From Phycisphaerales bacterium UBA2421 (lineage in GTDB: Bacteria; Planctomycetota; Phycisphaerae; Tepidisphaerales; Tepidisphaeraceae), in contig DDRH01000007.1 in the NCBI GenBank assembly GCA_002343075.1, forward strand, positions 1-31,479: 31,479 nucleotides of DNA, read 5' to 3'. The notes below the pieces were generated by a model. The model saw only the letters and a list, made by a program, of their open reading frames with translations, was not told the origin of the DNA and ran no database searches. Shown here piece after piece: positions 22,537 to 30,597 of the stretch. The stretch's first letter is position 1. Every line of letters begins with the position of its first letter. The translations under genes and the position numbers were made by a program.

Positions 22537-23667
22537 ATGCCGCTGACGACCGCTTATCAAGGCGAGATTCCTTATCTGCAAATTCTCGACCCCGACGGAA
22601 ATCTGGACGAGTCGCTCGCCAAGGGCACGCTCAGCGATGCTGACGTCAAGCACCTTTATGAGCACATGATCCTCAATCGCGAGTATGACGATTCGGCATT
22701 TCGCCTGCAGCGATCGGGCCGCCTGGGCACCTTTCCACAGTGCAAGGGCCATGAAGCCGCGGCGCTGGGGGCGGCGCGGGCGATGCGCAAGGGGCACGAC
22801 TATCTTGTGCCCTACTACCGCGAGAACCCGGCCAGCTTTTACCACGGCCTGCCGATGCACTACATCCTGATGTTCTGGGGCGGCGACGAGCGCGGCAATG
22901 CCATCCCGCGCAATATCAGCATGAGCCCGCTGACCATCGCCATCGGCACGCAAGGCCTGCACGGCGTGGGACACGCATGGGCATTCAAGTATCGCAAGGA
23001 AGACCGCGTCGTGGTCGCTTTCTTTGGCGACGGCGCAACCAGCACAGGCGACATCCATGAAGCAATGAACTGGGGAAGCGTGTTGAAGGCTCCAATCGTC
23101 TTCTCGTGCATTAACAATGCATGGGCCATCAGCGTGCCGCAGGACAAACAGACTGGAGCCGAGACATTTGCGCAGAAAGCAATTGCATACGGCATGCCGG
23201 GCATCCGGGTCGATGGCAATGACATTTTTGCCGTCTACAAAGCCCACCGCGATGCGATCGAGAACGCACGCAAAGGTAATGGCCCGACCCTCGTCGAGTC
23301 CGTGACTTATCGCATCGCCGACCACACCACTGCCGACGACGCCCGACGCTACCGTCCGGCCGGCGAACTCGAAGCCGCCCAAAAGCTCGACCCGATGATC
23401 CGAACGCGCAAGTACCTTGAAACACGCAAGTTATGGAACGACGAGCTGGAGAAAAAGACTTGGGAAAAGGCCAAGGCAACTGTCGCCGATGTCATCGCGC
23501 AAGCCGACAAAGTCTCGCCCCCCGACAGCGATGATATTTTCAACCACACTTTTGAAGAATTGCCCCCCGATCTAATCCGGCAACGTGACCTTCGACACAC
23601 ACACTCGATCGGTCTGAACCCCGAAGAAATCGGACTTAAACCGCAGCCGGAAGAAGCGGCCCATTAG
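22537..23667 (+). CDS. 2-oxoacid dehydrogenase E1 component, alpha subunit
   Basis: The thiamine-diphosphate subunit that decarboxylates pyruvate or a branched-chain 2-oxoacid. In 376 residues the ThDP motif is visible: Gly164-Asp-Gly166 in FFGDGATSTGD, to Asn194 in CINNAWAIS. Also present are KGHEAAALGAARAM, VPYYREN and HGLPMHYILMFWG. The C-terminal FEELPPDLIRQ closely resembles Bacillus-type E1-alpha ends. The phosphate-loop region TYRIADHTTADDARRYRP is typical. AAGGAGG 5 nt before the ATG is the best ribosome site in the window. E1-beta and E2 follow. Sequence alone does not separate pyruvate from branched-chain specificity; the acyl-CoA dehydrogenase and carboxylase around it favour branched-chain. 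Confidence 0.93.
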   Translation: MPLTTAYQGEIPYLQILDPDGNLDESLAKGTLSDADVKHLYEHMILNREYDDSAFRLQRSGRLGTFPQCKGHEAAALGAARAMRKGHDYLVPYYRENPASFYHGLPMHYILMFWGGDERGNAIPRNISMSPLTIAIGTQGLHGVGHAWAFKYRKEDRVVVAFFGDGATSTGDIHEAMNWGSVLKAPIVFSCINNAWAISVPQDKQTGAETFAQKAIAYGMPGIRVDGNDIFAVYKAHRDAIENARKGNGPTLVESVTYRIADHTTADDARRYRPAGELEAAQKLDPMIRTRKYLETRKLWNDELEKKTWEKAKATVADVIAQADKVSPPDSDDIFNHTFEELPPDLIRQRDLRHTHSIGLNPEEIGLKPQPEEAAH

Positions 23668-23674
23668 ACACGGA

Positions 23675-23735
23675 GATTGCGGATTGCAAATCACGGATTG
23701 CGGATTGGCCCGAACGCCGAATCCGAAACTCGAAA
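23675..23735 (+). repeat. GATTGCGGATTG repeat between E1-alpha and E1-beta
   Basis: The 12-mer GATTGCGGATTG occurs at 23675-23686 and 23696-23707, followed by CGAATCCGAAACTCGAAA-like sequence. It shares its core with the palindrome after recR. The element fills the short gap between two genes of one operon. Confidence 0.6.
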
Positions 23736-23757
23736 GACGCGTTCCGCACTGAAACCC

Positions 23758-24732
23758 ATGCCAAAACTAAACCTGGTCGATGCCATCAATCTCGCCCTGC
23801 GGCAGGAGATGGAGCGCGACGAACGAATCATCATTCTCGGCGAAGACGTCGGCAAGAACGGCGGCGTGTTTCGCGTCACTGACGGTCTGCAAAAGCGCTT
23901 CGGCGAGCACCGCGTGGTCGACTCTCCCTTGAGCGAATCAGGGATCATCGGAACCAGCATCGGCCTGGCCCAAGCCGGCCTGCGACCCATTCCTGAAATC
24001 CAGTTTGAAGGCTTTCTCGGTCCGGCCTACGACCAAATCACCACGCAGGCGGCGCGCGTGCGGTCGCGTTCCCGCAGCGCCCTCACCTGCCCCATGACCA
24101 TCCGCGTTCCGGTCGGCGGGGGCATTCACGCACCGGAGCATCACAGCGACTCGCCTGAAAGCATTTATGCGCACACCCCCGGCTTAAAGGTGGTCATGCC
24201 CGCGACGCCCTACGACGCCAAGGGCCTGCTGACCAGCGCCATCCGCGATAACGACCCAGTCATTTTCTTCGAGCCGAAGCGCGTCTATCGCACTTACAAA
24301 GAAGAGGTGCCCGAGGAGGAATACACCATTCCCATCGGCAAGGCGAAGGTGGTGCAGGAAGGCACTGATCTGACCGTAATCACCTGGGGTGCCATGCTCT
24401 TTCAGTGCCTCGAAGCCATTGATCAACTACCGGAGGAAGTCAGCGTCGAACTCATCGACTTGCGGACGATATACCCCATCGACATCGACACGATCGCCGA
24501 GAGTGTCCGGCGGACGGGGCGGGCGGTCGTCGTTCAGGAAGCCCCCAAAACCTGCGGCCTCGGTGCCGAGATCAGCGCATTGATCATGGAGCATTGCTTC
24601 CTGCACCTGCAGGCCCCCGTGCAACGCGTGGCGGGGTATGACACCTGTATGCCCTACTACAAACTGGAACTCGATTACCTGCCGGACGCAACCAAGATTG
24701 GAAAGGCGATCAAGGACTGTCTGGCGTATTAG
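23758..24732 (+). CDS. 2-oxoacid dehydrogenase E1 component, beta subunit
   Basis: The partner of E1-alpha in the decarboxylating heterotetramer. 324 residues, the normal length, begin MPKLNLVDAINLALRQEM. Family motifs: IILGEDVGKNGGVFRVTDGL, VVDSPLSESGIIGTSIGLA, IQFEGFLGPAYDQI, IRVPVGGGIHAPEHHSDSPE, VIFFEPKRVYR and the transketolase C-domain LIDLRTIYPID. The start at 23758 is fixed by homology; no Shine-Dalgarno is visible, and an in-frame extension upstream is repeat sequence. It lies 90 bp after E1-alpha, with a palindromic repeat unit in the gap. Confidence 0.94.
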   Translation: MPKLNLVDAINLALRQEMERDERIIILGEDVGKNGGVFRVTDGLQKRFGEHRVVDSPLSESGIIGTSIGLAQAGLRPIPEIQFEGFLGPAYDQITTQAARVRSRSRSALTCPMTIRVPVGGGIHAPEHHSDSPESIYAHTPGLKVVMPATPYDAKGLLTSAIRDNDPVIFFEPKRVYRTYKEEVPEEEYTIPIGKAKVVQEGTDLTVITWGAMLFQCLEAIDQLPEEVSVELIDLRTIYPIDIDTIAESVRRTGRAVVVQEAPKTCGLGAEISALIMEHCFLHLQAPVQRVAGYDTCMPYYKLELDYLPDATKIGKAIKDCLAY

Positions 24733-24812
24733 CAGTCGGCAGATGGCAATGGGCAGATGGCATTGGTTTGCTTTCTTCCTGCCCACTGCCCGCTGCCTTC
24801 TGCCCTCTGGAG
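24733..24812. repeat. GGCAGATGGCA-type inverted repeat between E1-beta and E2
   Basis: Words such as GGCAGATGGCAATGGGCAGA on the left (24733-24762) are mirrored by TGCCCACTGCCCGCTGCCTT on the right (24780-24800), giving an imperfect stem around a T-rich loop. The right arm ends just before the TGGAG ribosome site of E2, so folding could affect E2 translation. Confidence 0.6.
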
Positions 24813-24817
24813 CAAAC

Positions 24818-26185
24818 ATGGCTGGTAAGGCTTCTTCAAATCCGAACGAGTTCCTCCTGCCCGACGTCGGCGAGGGATTGGAGTCGGCCGACTTAGTCGA
24901 ATGGAAAGTGAAGGTCGGTGACCGGGTTGAATCGCAACAGGTTCTTGCAATGGTCGAGACCGCCAAGGCGTTGACTGAAATCTGCAGCCCCCGCGACGGC
25001 GTGATTGCCAAGCTGCACGGCGCGCCGGGTGATACGGTCAAGATTCACGCCGTGTTCGTTACCTTCGAGGGCGCAGCAGTGCCTTCTCGTAACTCACCGG
25101 AGAACGGCGACGCCAAAGCTCAATTGCCCGCGGCGCTGAAGAAGGAAGCCGCCAAGCCGCAGCCGAGCGCCGAACAAGAGCCTGCCGACGCTGGAACGGT
25201 TGTGGGTTCGCTTTCGGGCGCCGACTATAGCGCCGTCGAGGGCAAGGTCCGTGCCGCCCCCGCGGTACGCCGAGTGGCCCGCGATCGAGGGATCGACATC
25301 GAAACGATCCACGGCACCGGCATCGGCGGACGCATCACACTCCGCGACGTCGAAAATGCCGGTAGCCACGCAAAACCACCCCCCTCCCGTCGACCCGCCA
25401 AGCTCGAACTCAGGGATTTCCCCGCCTCCACACCCGCCCGCACACAGTCTGCGTCTTCGCGACAGGCAACCTGCATCCCCGCCGGGCAGGATGTGCTTCG
25501 AACTCCGTTTAAGGGCGTCCGACGAGTGATTGCAGAACGGCTAAGCCAGTCGGTCCACACCGCTGTTCATTTTACGGTGATGGACGAAGCCGATATCAGC
25601 GATCTCGATTCGTTTCGCCGCCGGTTGATCGGTGCCACTGGCGAAAAGCTGACCTATCTCCCATTCGTCGCCGCGGCCGTCTGCATGGCGCTGCGTGAGC
25701 CGGAGTATCAGCGCATGAATTCGACAGTGGATGATCCAAACCAGGAGATCATCACACATCGAAGTGTCCATCTCGGCATCGCCACCGACACCGACAGCGG
25801 GCTGATGGTGCCCGTGATTCGCGATGCGGGCGCGATGGGCGTCGTGCAGCTCTCAAGGCAAATCGGTTCGCTGGCCAATGCCGCACGCAGCCGTTCAATC
25901 GCTCGTGAAGATCTGACCGGCAGTACATTTACCATCAGCAATGTCGGCTCGCTCGCAGGGAGATTCGCAACGCCGATCATTAACTATCCGGAAGTCGGAA
26001 TTCTAGCCGTTGGCAGGGCGCGCGATGGTGTCGTTGTGCGCCACAAGATGCTCGGCGTCGGCAAGCTGCTGCCGCTAAGCCTGAGCTGCGACCACCGCGT
26101 GATCGACGGCGGGATGGCAGCGCTACTGCTGGCGAGGATTATCGAACTGTTGCAATCGCCCGATCAACTCATCCCCGCGGAGTGA
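24818..26185 (+). CDS. 2-oxoacid dehydrogenase E2 (dihydrolipoamide acyltransferase)
   Basis: The core of the complex, moving the acyl group from E1 to CoA. 455 residues. An N-terminal lipoyl domain (about 10-85) has Lys50 in VETAKAL as the lipoylated residue. A Pro/Ala/Glu linker follows. The peripheral subunit-binding domain (about 146-180, APAVRRVARDRGIDI and GTGIGGRITLRDV) is intact, and a second Pro-rich linker leads to the catalytic domain from about 230. That domain carries His426 and Asp430 in HRVIDGG; the usual ending is DGA. One lipoyl domain only. The start at 24818 is set by the lipoyl domain and a TGGAG upstream; a longer frame overlaps E1-beta and is rejected. The E3 gene is not in the window. 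Confidence 0.95.
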   Translation: MAGKASSNPNEFLLPDVGEGLESADLVEWKVKVGDRVESQQVLAMVETAKALTEICSPRDGVIAKLHGAPGDTVKIHAVFVTFEGAAVPSRNSPENGDAKAQLPAALKKEAAKPQPSAEQEPADAGTVVGSLSGADYSAVEGKVRAAPAVRRVARDRGIDIETIHGTGIGGRITLRDVENAGSHAKPPPSRRPAKLELRDFPASTPARTQSASSRQATCIPAGQDVLRTPFKGVRRVIAERLSQSVHTAVHFTVMDEADISDLDSFRRRLIGATGEKLTYLPFVAAAVCMALREPEYQRMNSTVDDPNQEIITHRSVHLGIATDTDSGLMVPVIRDAGAMGVVQLSRQIGSLANAARSRSIAREDLTGSTFTISNVGSLAGRFATPIINYPEVGILAVGRARDGVVVRHKMLGVGKLLPLSLSCDHRVIDGGMAALLLARIIELLQSPDQLIPAE

Positions 26186-26214
26186 TTCTGTCAAGGGTTT
26201 GGGAGAAGACCTGA

Positions 26215-26487
26215 ATGCAAAAAGCACGCGACTCAGCGAAGGAGCCGCCGGGTTCGATGGAAAGCTTGCTCGATTACCTCCGCGCGGAATGGAGCGACGC
26301 AACCATCAATCTGGACGATCTGTCTTTCCTAGGTTTTGGGAAATCACCGCACTCGGACTGTGACACTTGGTACTGGCGAATCTCGGCCAAAACCGAGATG
26401 TACGCATTCATCATGTTAATGCCCAACGATGAAGTGTTGTACGGTATGGATGCTGTTTGCCCGGTGTTTAGCCAATCGTCAGAATGA
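26215..26487 (+). CDS. Small protein of unknown function coupled to the next gene
   Basis: 90 residues, not recognised. It has a charged N-terminus and several Trp residues (WSDAT, DTWYWRISAKTEM). A central hydrophobic strand (YAFIMLMPNDEVLYGMDAVCPVF) contains Cys. There is no signal peptide or membrane segment. A GGGAGAAG ribosome site precedes the ATG, and its stop overlaps the start of the metallo-hydrolase gene by 4 bp (ATGA), so the two are translationally coupled. Position and coupling argue that it is real and may work with that enzyme. Confidence 0.6.
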   Translation: MQKARDSAKEPPGSMESLLDYLRAEWSDATINLDDLSFLGFGKSPHSDCDTWYWRISAKTEMYAFIMLMPNDEVLYGMDAVCPVFSQSSE

Positions 26488-27416
26488 ATTCCGCCATCCC
26501 CTGGCAACTTCTCGACGCCGGCCCCCTGCTCCTCGACGGCGGAGGGATGTTTGGGCTTGTACCGCGTGTCATATGGGAAAAGCTGGTAAAGCCCGATGAA
26601 AAGCACCGCATTCGGCTCGCGCACAACTGCATCCTGCTGCATCATCCCAACGGGCCGGTGGTGATTGAAGTTGGCTCCGGCGACAAGTTTGATCAGAAGA
26701 ACCGCGATATCTTCGGCCTGACCGATCGCACCGTCACTCAAGCCGTCGAAGAAACAGGAACGAAGCTTGCAGACGTGAAAAATGTCATCGTCACGCACCT
26801 GCACTTTGATCACGCCGGCGGGCTGACTCGCACCGCGCCACGCAGCATAGAAGTCGCCGCCTCACCTGAACTGACATTTCCGAACGCCCACATTCATGTG
26901 CAGCAGCGCGAGTGGGCCGATGCGCTGGTCAACCGCAGCGTGATGACGCGGACTTATCTCGCCGAAAACCTCAACCCCATCCGCGAGCGACTGCTTTTGC
27001 ACGAGTCGGTGCAGCCATTTTCAATCGGTTCGACCCCCGCCCGTGGCGCAATGCCTGAATCGATGCTGGAGGACCGGCTGACGGAAGTTCTCCCGGGTGT
27101 CTATGCATTCCTGGTGCCGGGCCACACATGGGGACAGCAGGCCATCATGTTTAACGACCCCGCCGGGAACACGGTGGTCTTCACTCCCGATGTCATGCCC
27201 ACCGCGTGGCATGTGGGATCGGCGTATAGCATGGCGTATGATGTCGAGCCATACACGAGCCTCATCTCGCGCCGGTGGTTCCTCTACGAAGCGATGACAC
27301 GCAACTGGCTGCTGGTAATCGATCACGAACCCAATACCCCGCTCGTGCGTGTGCGCGAAGACGGCAAAGGATGGTTTAAGCTGGTTGCAGAAGCGCCGGC
27401 AAAGAGTCAACCGTGA
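26484..27416 (+). CDS. Metallo-beta-lactamase-fold hydrolase
   Basis: 310 residues. The zinc motif THLHFDHAGG has His105, His107, Asp109 and His110. Later ligands are likely the His of VPGHTWGQ and the Asp of VFTPDVMP, with DHEPNTPL near the C-terminus. An N-terminal 40-residue segment before the core fold has strong sequence of its own (LLLDGGGMFGLVPRVIWEK), as in lactonase-like and other mixed MBL hydrolases. No signal peptide, so cytoplasmic. Possible substrates include lactones, thioesters or glyoxalase-type products; placement inside an acyl-CoA degradation run suggests a thioester or lactone, but this is inference. Confidence 0.9.
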   Translation: MNSAIPWQLLDAGPLLLDGGGMFGLVPRVIWEKLVKPDEKHRIRLAHNCILLHHPNGPVVIEVGSGDKFDQKNRDIFGLTDRTVTQAVEETGTKLADVKNVIVTHLHFDHAGGLTRTAPRSIEVAASPELTFPNAHIHVQQREWADALVNRSVMTRTYLAENLNPIRERLLLHESVQPFSIGSTPARGAMPESMLEDRLTEVLPGVYAFLVPGHTWGQQAIMFNDPAGNTVVFTPDVMPTAWHVGSAYSMAYDVEPYTSLISRRWFLYEAMTRNWLLVIDHEPNTPLVRVREDGKGWFKLVAEAPAKSQP

Positions 27417-27430
27417 ACCCGAGCGATCAG

Positions 27431-27475
27431 GCCCCGAGAGTGTAGTCCCGGAGAGTTTAGTCCCAGAGAGTTCAG
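27431..27475 (+). repeat. Three tandem 15-nt units each containing GAGAGT
   Basis: Units at 27431-27445, 27446-27460 and 27461-27475 share the pattern nCCCnGAGAGTnnAG. The array lies in the 68-bp gap between the MBL gene and the carboxyltransferase. The last GAGAG is 15 nt from the ATG, farther than a normal ribosome site. Confidence 0.7.
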
Positions 27476-27484
27476 ACTGCGCCC

Positions 27485-29104
27485 ATGCCAACTTCCAAGC
27501 CAACTTCATCCCCCAAGACCCTGCATGAAATGACTGACCTCATCGAGCTGCAACAAGCTAGGCTGCGCGAAGGCGGTGGCGAATCGGGGCAGGCGCGGCA
27601 GCGCAAGCTCGGCCGGCTGCCCGTGCGAGAGCGGCTGCAGTTACTCTTCGACGAAGCAACACAGCAGATTGAGCTGAATCTGTGGGCAGCATTCCAGATG
27701 TACCCCGACGTCGGTGAAGTGCCCGCTGCGGGCGTGGTGACTGTGATTGGATATGTACATCGGCGACCGGTCATGTGCATTGCCAATGATGCCAGCGTCA
27801 AAGCCGGCGCGTTTTTCCCCGCCACGAGCAAAAAAGTGCTGAGGGCGCAACGAATCGCCATGCGCTGCAACCTGCCGCTGGTGTATCTGGTCGATTCTGC
27901 GGGTGTTTACCTACCGATGCAGGACGAGATTTTTCCGGATGAGGACGATTTCGGACGAATTTTCCGTAACAACGCCGTCATCAGCGCCCAGGGCATCCCG
28001 CAATTCGCCGCAGTGATGGGGAATTGTGTTGCCGGCGGTGCCTATCTGCCCGTGCTCAGCGACAAGATCCTCATGACCGCGGGCAGCGAGCTATATCTTG
28101 CCGGGCCTGCGCTGGTGAAAGCTGCGATCGGCCAGCAGGTGAGCGCCGAAGACCTCGGCGGGGCAAGGATGCACTCTCAAATCTCCGGCACCGTCGATTT
28201 CTATGAACCAGACGATCCCGCCTGCCTGAACCGGCTTCGATCACTGGTTGATCTTCTTCCCCACAGCACTTTGCCTGCAGCCGCCGGCTCAGACTCATCG
28301 CGGCCCGGCACCGACCTGTATGAACTTGTCAGTCTCGACGGAAGAAAGGAATACGACGTCCGCGAGGTGCTGGGCTGCATCGTTGATCGCGGCTCGATGC
28401 ATGAATACAAGCACGATTACGGCCAGACACTCATCTGCGCCTATGCTGCAATTGCAGGCAGAAAAGTTGGCATTGTGGCCAGCCAGCATCAGCGAACCAA
28501 GTCCCCCGCAGGGGAATTGCAGATCGGCGGGGTGATTTACCATGACAGCGCAGACAAAGCCGCCCGGTTCATCATGGATTGCGAGCAATCGCGACTGCCG
28601 ATCATCTTCTTTCAGGATGTCACGGGCTTCATGGTGGGCCGTGATAGCGAACAGGCCGGTATCATCCGCGCCGGCGCCAAGCTCGTGAATGCCGTAAGCA
28701 ACGTGACGGTTCCAAAAATCACAATCATCGTCGGCGGGAGCTTTGGGGCAGGAAATTATGCGCTATGCGGCAAGGCGTTCGATCCTACATTCATCTTTGC
28801 ATGGCCGAGCGGTAAATATGCCGTCATGGGCGGCGCGCAGGCTGCCAACACCTTGCTTAGTCTGGAACAGCGGCAGGCCGAACGGCTGGGAAAGAAACTG
28901 GCTGATACAGAGATTGCGGCGTTGCGAGAGCGAATCACCAGCGATTATGGCACAAAAACCGATATTCGCTACGGTGCCGCCCGCGGGTGGGTCGATGCGA
29001 TCATTGCGCCGCATCAGACTCGCAACGTGCTCATCACCGCGCTGGAAGTCGCCTGCCGGCCTGCTCCGACGAGTGGATTTCGGTCTGGGGTCTTCCAAGT
29101 TTAG
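27485..29104 (+). CDS. Acyl-CoA carboxylase carboxyltransferase subunit, methylcrotonyl/geranyl-CoA type
   Basis: The carboxyltransferase beta subunit of a biotin-dependent acyl-CoA carboxylase. At 539 residues it matches methylcrotonyl-CoA carboxylase beta and geranyl-CoA carboxylase (AtuC) in length and motifs: LVYLVDSAGVYLPMQDEIFPDEDDFGRIF, VMGNCVAGGAYLPVLSD, LYLAGPALVKAAIGQQVSAEDLGG (here quoted in parts of the two crotonase-like halves) and FFQDVTGFMVGRDSEQAGIIRAGAKL. Propionyl-CoA carboxylases differ in the 'LP-x-Q' region. No biotin carboxylase or biotin carrier gene is adjacent, so the partner subunit is elsewhere. An AtuA-family gene follows, as in terpene and leucine-type clusters. 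The likely role is carboxylation of a branched unsaturated acyl-CoA. Confidence 0.9.
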   Translation: MPTSKPTSSPKTLHEMTDLIELQQARLREGGGESGQARQRKLGRLPVRERLQLLFDEATQQIELNLWAAFQMYPDVGEVPAAGVVTVIGYVHRRPVMCIANDASVKAGAFFPATSKKVLRAQRIAMRCNLPLVYLVDSAGVYLPMQDEIFPDEDDFGRIFRNNAVISAQGIPQFAAVMGNCVAGGAYLPVLSDKILMTAGSELYLAGPALVKAAIGQQVSAEDLGGARMHSQISGTVDFYEPDDPACLNRLRSLVDLLPHSTLPAAAGSDSSRPGTDLYELVSLDGRKEYDVREVLGCIVDRGSMHEYKHDYGQTLICAYAAIAGRKVGIVASQHQRTKSPAGELQIGGVIYHDSADKAARFIMDCEQSRLPIIFFQDVTGFMVGRDSEQAGIIRAGAKLVNAVSNVTVPKITIIVGGSFGAGNYALCGKAFDPTFIFAWPSGKYAVMGGAQAANTLLSLEQRQAERLGKKLADTEIAALRERITSDYGTKTDIRYGAARGWVDAIIAPHQTRNVLITALEVACRPAPTSGFRSGVFQV

Positions 29105-29217
29105 TTAAACACGAAGGGCACGAAGAACACTAAGATTTTGCACAGGCAAAGCATTCATTTCGCGGCTCCCTTGGGGTCCATTCTGCCTCGGGGTTCATAG
29201 TGTGCTTTGTGGTTCAT
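29105..29217. repeat. Intergenic repeat-like spacer (AACACGAAG type) before the AtuA gene
   Basis: The left end has AAACACGAAGGGCACGAAGA, and the right end has the reverse-complement-like GTGCTTTGTGGTTCAT, directly before the ATG at 29218. No Shine-Dalgarno is visible for that ATG, so the start region lies within the repeat-like arm. Confidence 0.4.
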
Positions 29218-30576
29218 ATGGAATCAATCCGGATTGCAAATGCTCAAGGCTTCTGGGGCGACGATAATGACGCGCCGGCCCGGTTGGTGTCGCAGGCGAG
29301 TATTGACGTGCTCACGCTCGACTACCTGGCCGAAGTGAGTATGTCCATTCTCGCCAAGCAACGCGCAAAAGACCCCAGCCTGGGCTACGCGCGCGATTTT
29401 CTCGACGTGCTCAAGTCGCTCATTCCCTACCTCAAGTCGGGCGGCAAGCTCATCACCAATGCGGGAGGCCTCAATCCGCGCGCCTGCTGCCAGGCCGCGA
29501 CGAAACTGCTGAATAGCGAAGGCTTGGCAGGGCTGAAACTCGGCATGGTCGAGGGCGACGACGTCTTGCCGACCCTTCGAGCATCTTTTGAAGCCGACCA
29601 AACGACACATCGCTTCGCGCATCTCGAGTCAAACCAGAGCGTCGGAACCGTTTTCGACAAGCTCGTCACCGCCAACGCATACATCGGGGCAGCGCCTATC
29701 GTCGATTGCCTTCGACAAGGCGCACAAATTGTCATCGGCGGGCGCGTCGCTGATCCCAGCCTTGTCGTGGCACCCGCCATGGCGCACTTCGGCTGGAGCA
29801 GCACCGACTGGGATAAGATTGCGGGTGCCACCATCGCAGGGCATTTGATCGAGTGCGGAACGCAGTCGGTCGGCGGGATAAGCTCTCACTGGATGAGCAT
29901 TGACCATCACAACATCGGGTTTCCCATTGTCGAAGTGACCGCCGACGGTAGCTGTGTCGTTACCAAGCCCGCAGGCACAGGCGGTGAGGTAACAGAGCGC
30001 ACGGTGAAAGAACAATTGCTCTATGAAATCGGCGACCCCGGGAACTATCTTTCGCCCGATGCGACCGTCTCTTTTCTCGGGCTGAGAGTCGAGCAAGCCG
30101 GCAAAGATCGGGTGCGTGTCAGCGGGGCAATCGGGTCGCCCATGACGCGTTTCTTTAAGGTGAGCGCCACCTACTCAGCGGGCTACCGCGCCAGCGGGAT
30201 GATGACGATCATCGGGCGCGATGCCGTGAAGAAAGCCCGCGCCGCGGCCGACGTGGTGCTCGCTAAACTCAAGCGGGAGAAGATGTTACCCGCGCGGTAC
30301 CTCGTCGAGTGTCTCGGCAGCGGCGACGGCACTTGTGGGACAGTCGCCGTCCGCGATGACTTGTTTGAAACGGTCCTGCGAATCACGGTCGCCGATGAGC
30401 GCAAGCAGGTCGTCGAGCACTTCACCAAGCAAATGATACCCCTGGTTACGGCAGGCCCGCAGGGGACGACAGGCTATGCAGAAGGCCGACCGACCGTGCG
30501 TGAGGCGTTTGCGTACTGGCCCTGTCTGATCGAGCGAGAAGCCGTCAACCTCGCCGCCGAGATGATAACGGTCTAG
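29218..30576 (+). CDS. AtuA-family protein (acyclic terpene utilisation A, DUF1446)
   Basis: 452 residues, with the AtuA/DUF1446 layout: IRIANAQGFWGDD at the N-terminus, LTLDYLAEVSMSILAKQ, LITNAGGLNPRAC and IVIGGRVADPSLVVAPAMAHFGW. Further family motifs are GHLIECGTQSVGGISSHW, TKPAGTGGEVTERTVKEQLLYEIGDP and the C-terminal GPQGTTGYAEGRP. Members occur in acyclic-terpene (citronellol/geraniol) clusters beside geranyl-CoA carboxylase and in other acyl-CoA carboxylase clusters; the reaction they catalyse is not known to me. The C-terminal small AtuA-like domain found in some longer versions is absent. It lies 113 bp after the carboxyltransferase gene. Start 29218 is preferred over 29200, which would begin in repeat-like sequence. 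Confidence 0.88.
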   Translation: MESIRIANAQGFWGDDNDAPARLVSQASIDVLTLDYLAEVSMSILAKQRAKDPSLGYARDFLDVLKSLIPYLKSGGKLITNAGGLNPRACCQAATKLLNSEGLAGLKLGMVEGDDVLPTLRASFEADQTTHRFAHLESNQSVGTVFDKLVTANAYIGAAPIVDCLRQGAQIVIGGRVADPSLVVAPAMAHFGWSSTDWDKIAGATIAGHLIECGTQSVGGISSHWMSIDHHNIGFPIVEVTADGSCVVTKPAGTGGEVTERTVKEQLLYEIGDPGNYLSPDATVSFLGLRVEQAGKDRVRVSGAIGSPMTRFFKVSATYSAGYRASGMMTIIGRDAVKKARAAADVVLAKLKREKMLPARYLVECLGSGDGTCGTVAVRDDLFETVLRITVADERKQVVEHFTKQMIPLVTAGPQGTTGYAEGRPTVREAFAYWPCLIEREAVNLAAEMITV

Positions 30577-30584
30577 CGCGACGG

Positions 30585-30590
30585 TATCCT
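30585..30590 (+). promoter_or_regulatory. Candidate -10 box (TATCCT) for the leaderless gene at 30598
   Basis: TATCCT is followed by 7 nt and the ATG at 30598, with no Shine-Dalgarno. The same hexamer precedes the gene starting at 1255 on the other strand. Confidence 0.4.
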
Positions 30591-30597
30591 AGCACGC

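Noticed and set aside
22522..23382. 286-codon minus-strand frame inside E1-alpha
   Set aside because: Antisense shadow; the plus-strand product has complete E1-alpha motifs and a strong Shine-Dalgarno.
24638..24817. 60-codon N-terminal extension of E2 overlapping E1-beta
   Set aside because: It overlaps the end of E1-beta in another frame and runs through the inverted repeat; the lipoyl domain starts after 24818.
22537..26185. Firm call as pyruvate dehydrogenase (pdhABC)
   Set aside because: E1-alpha resembles Bacillus pyruvate dehydrogenase, but the family overlaps branched-chain enzymes and the context is acyl-CoA degradation; specificity is left open.
27431..27475. CRISPR-like array
   Set aside because: Units are 15 nt, directly abutting, with no spacers and no cas genes nearby.
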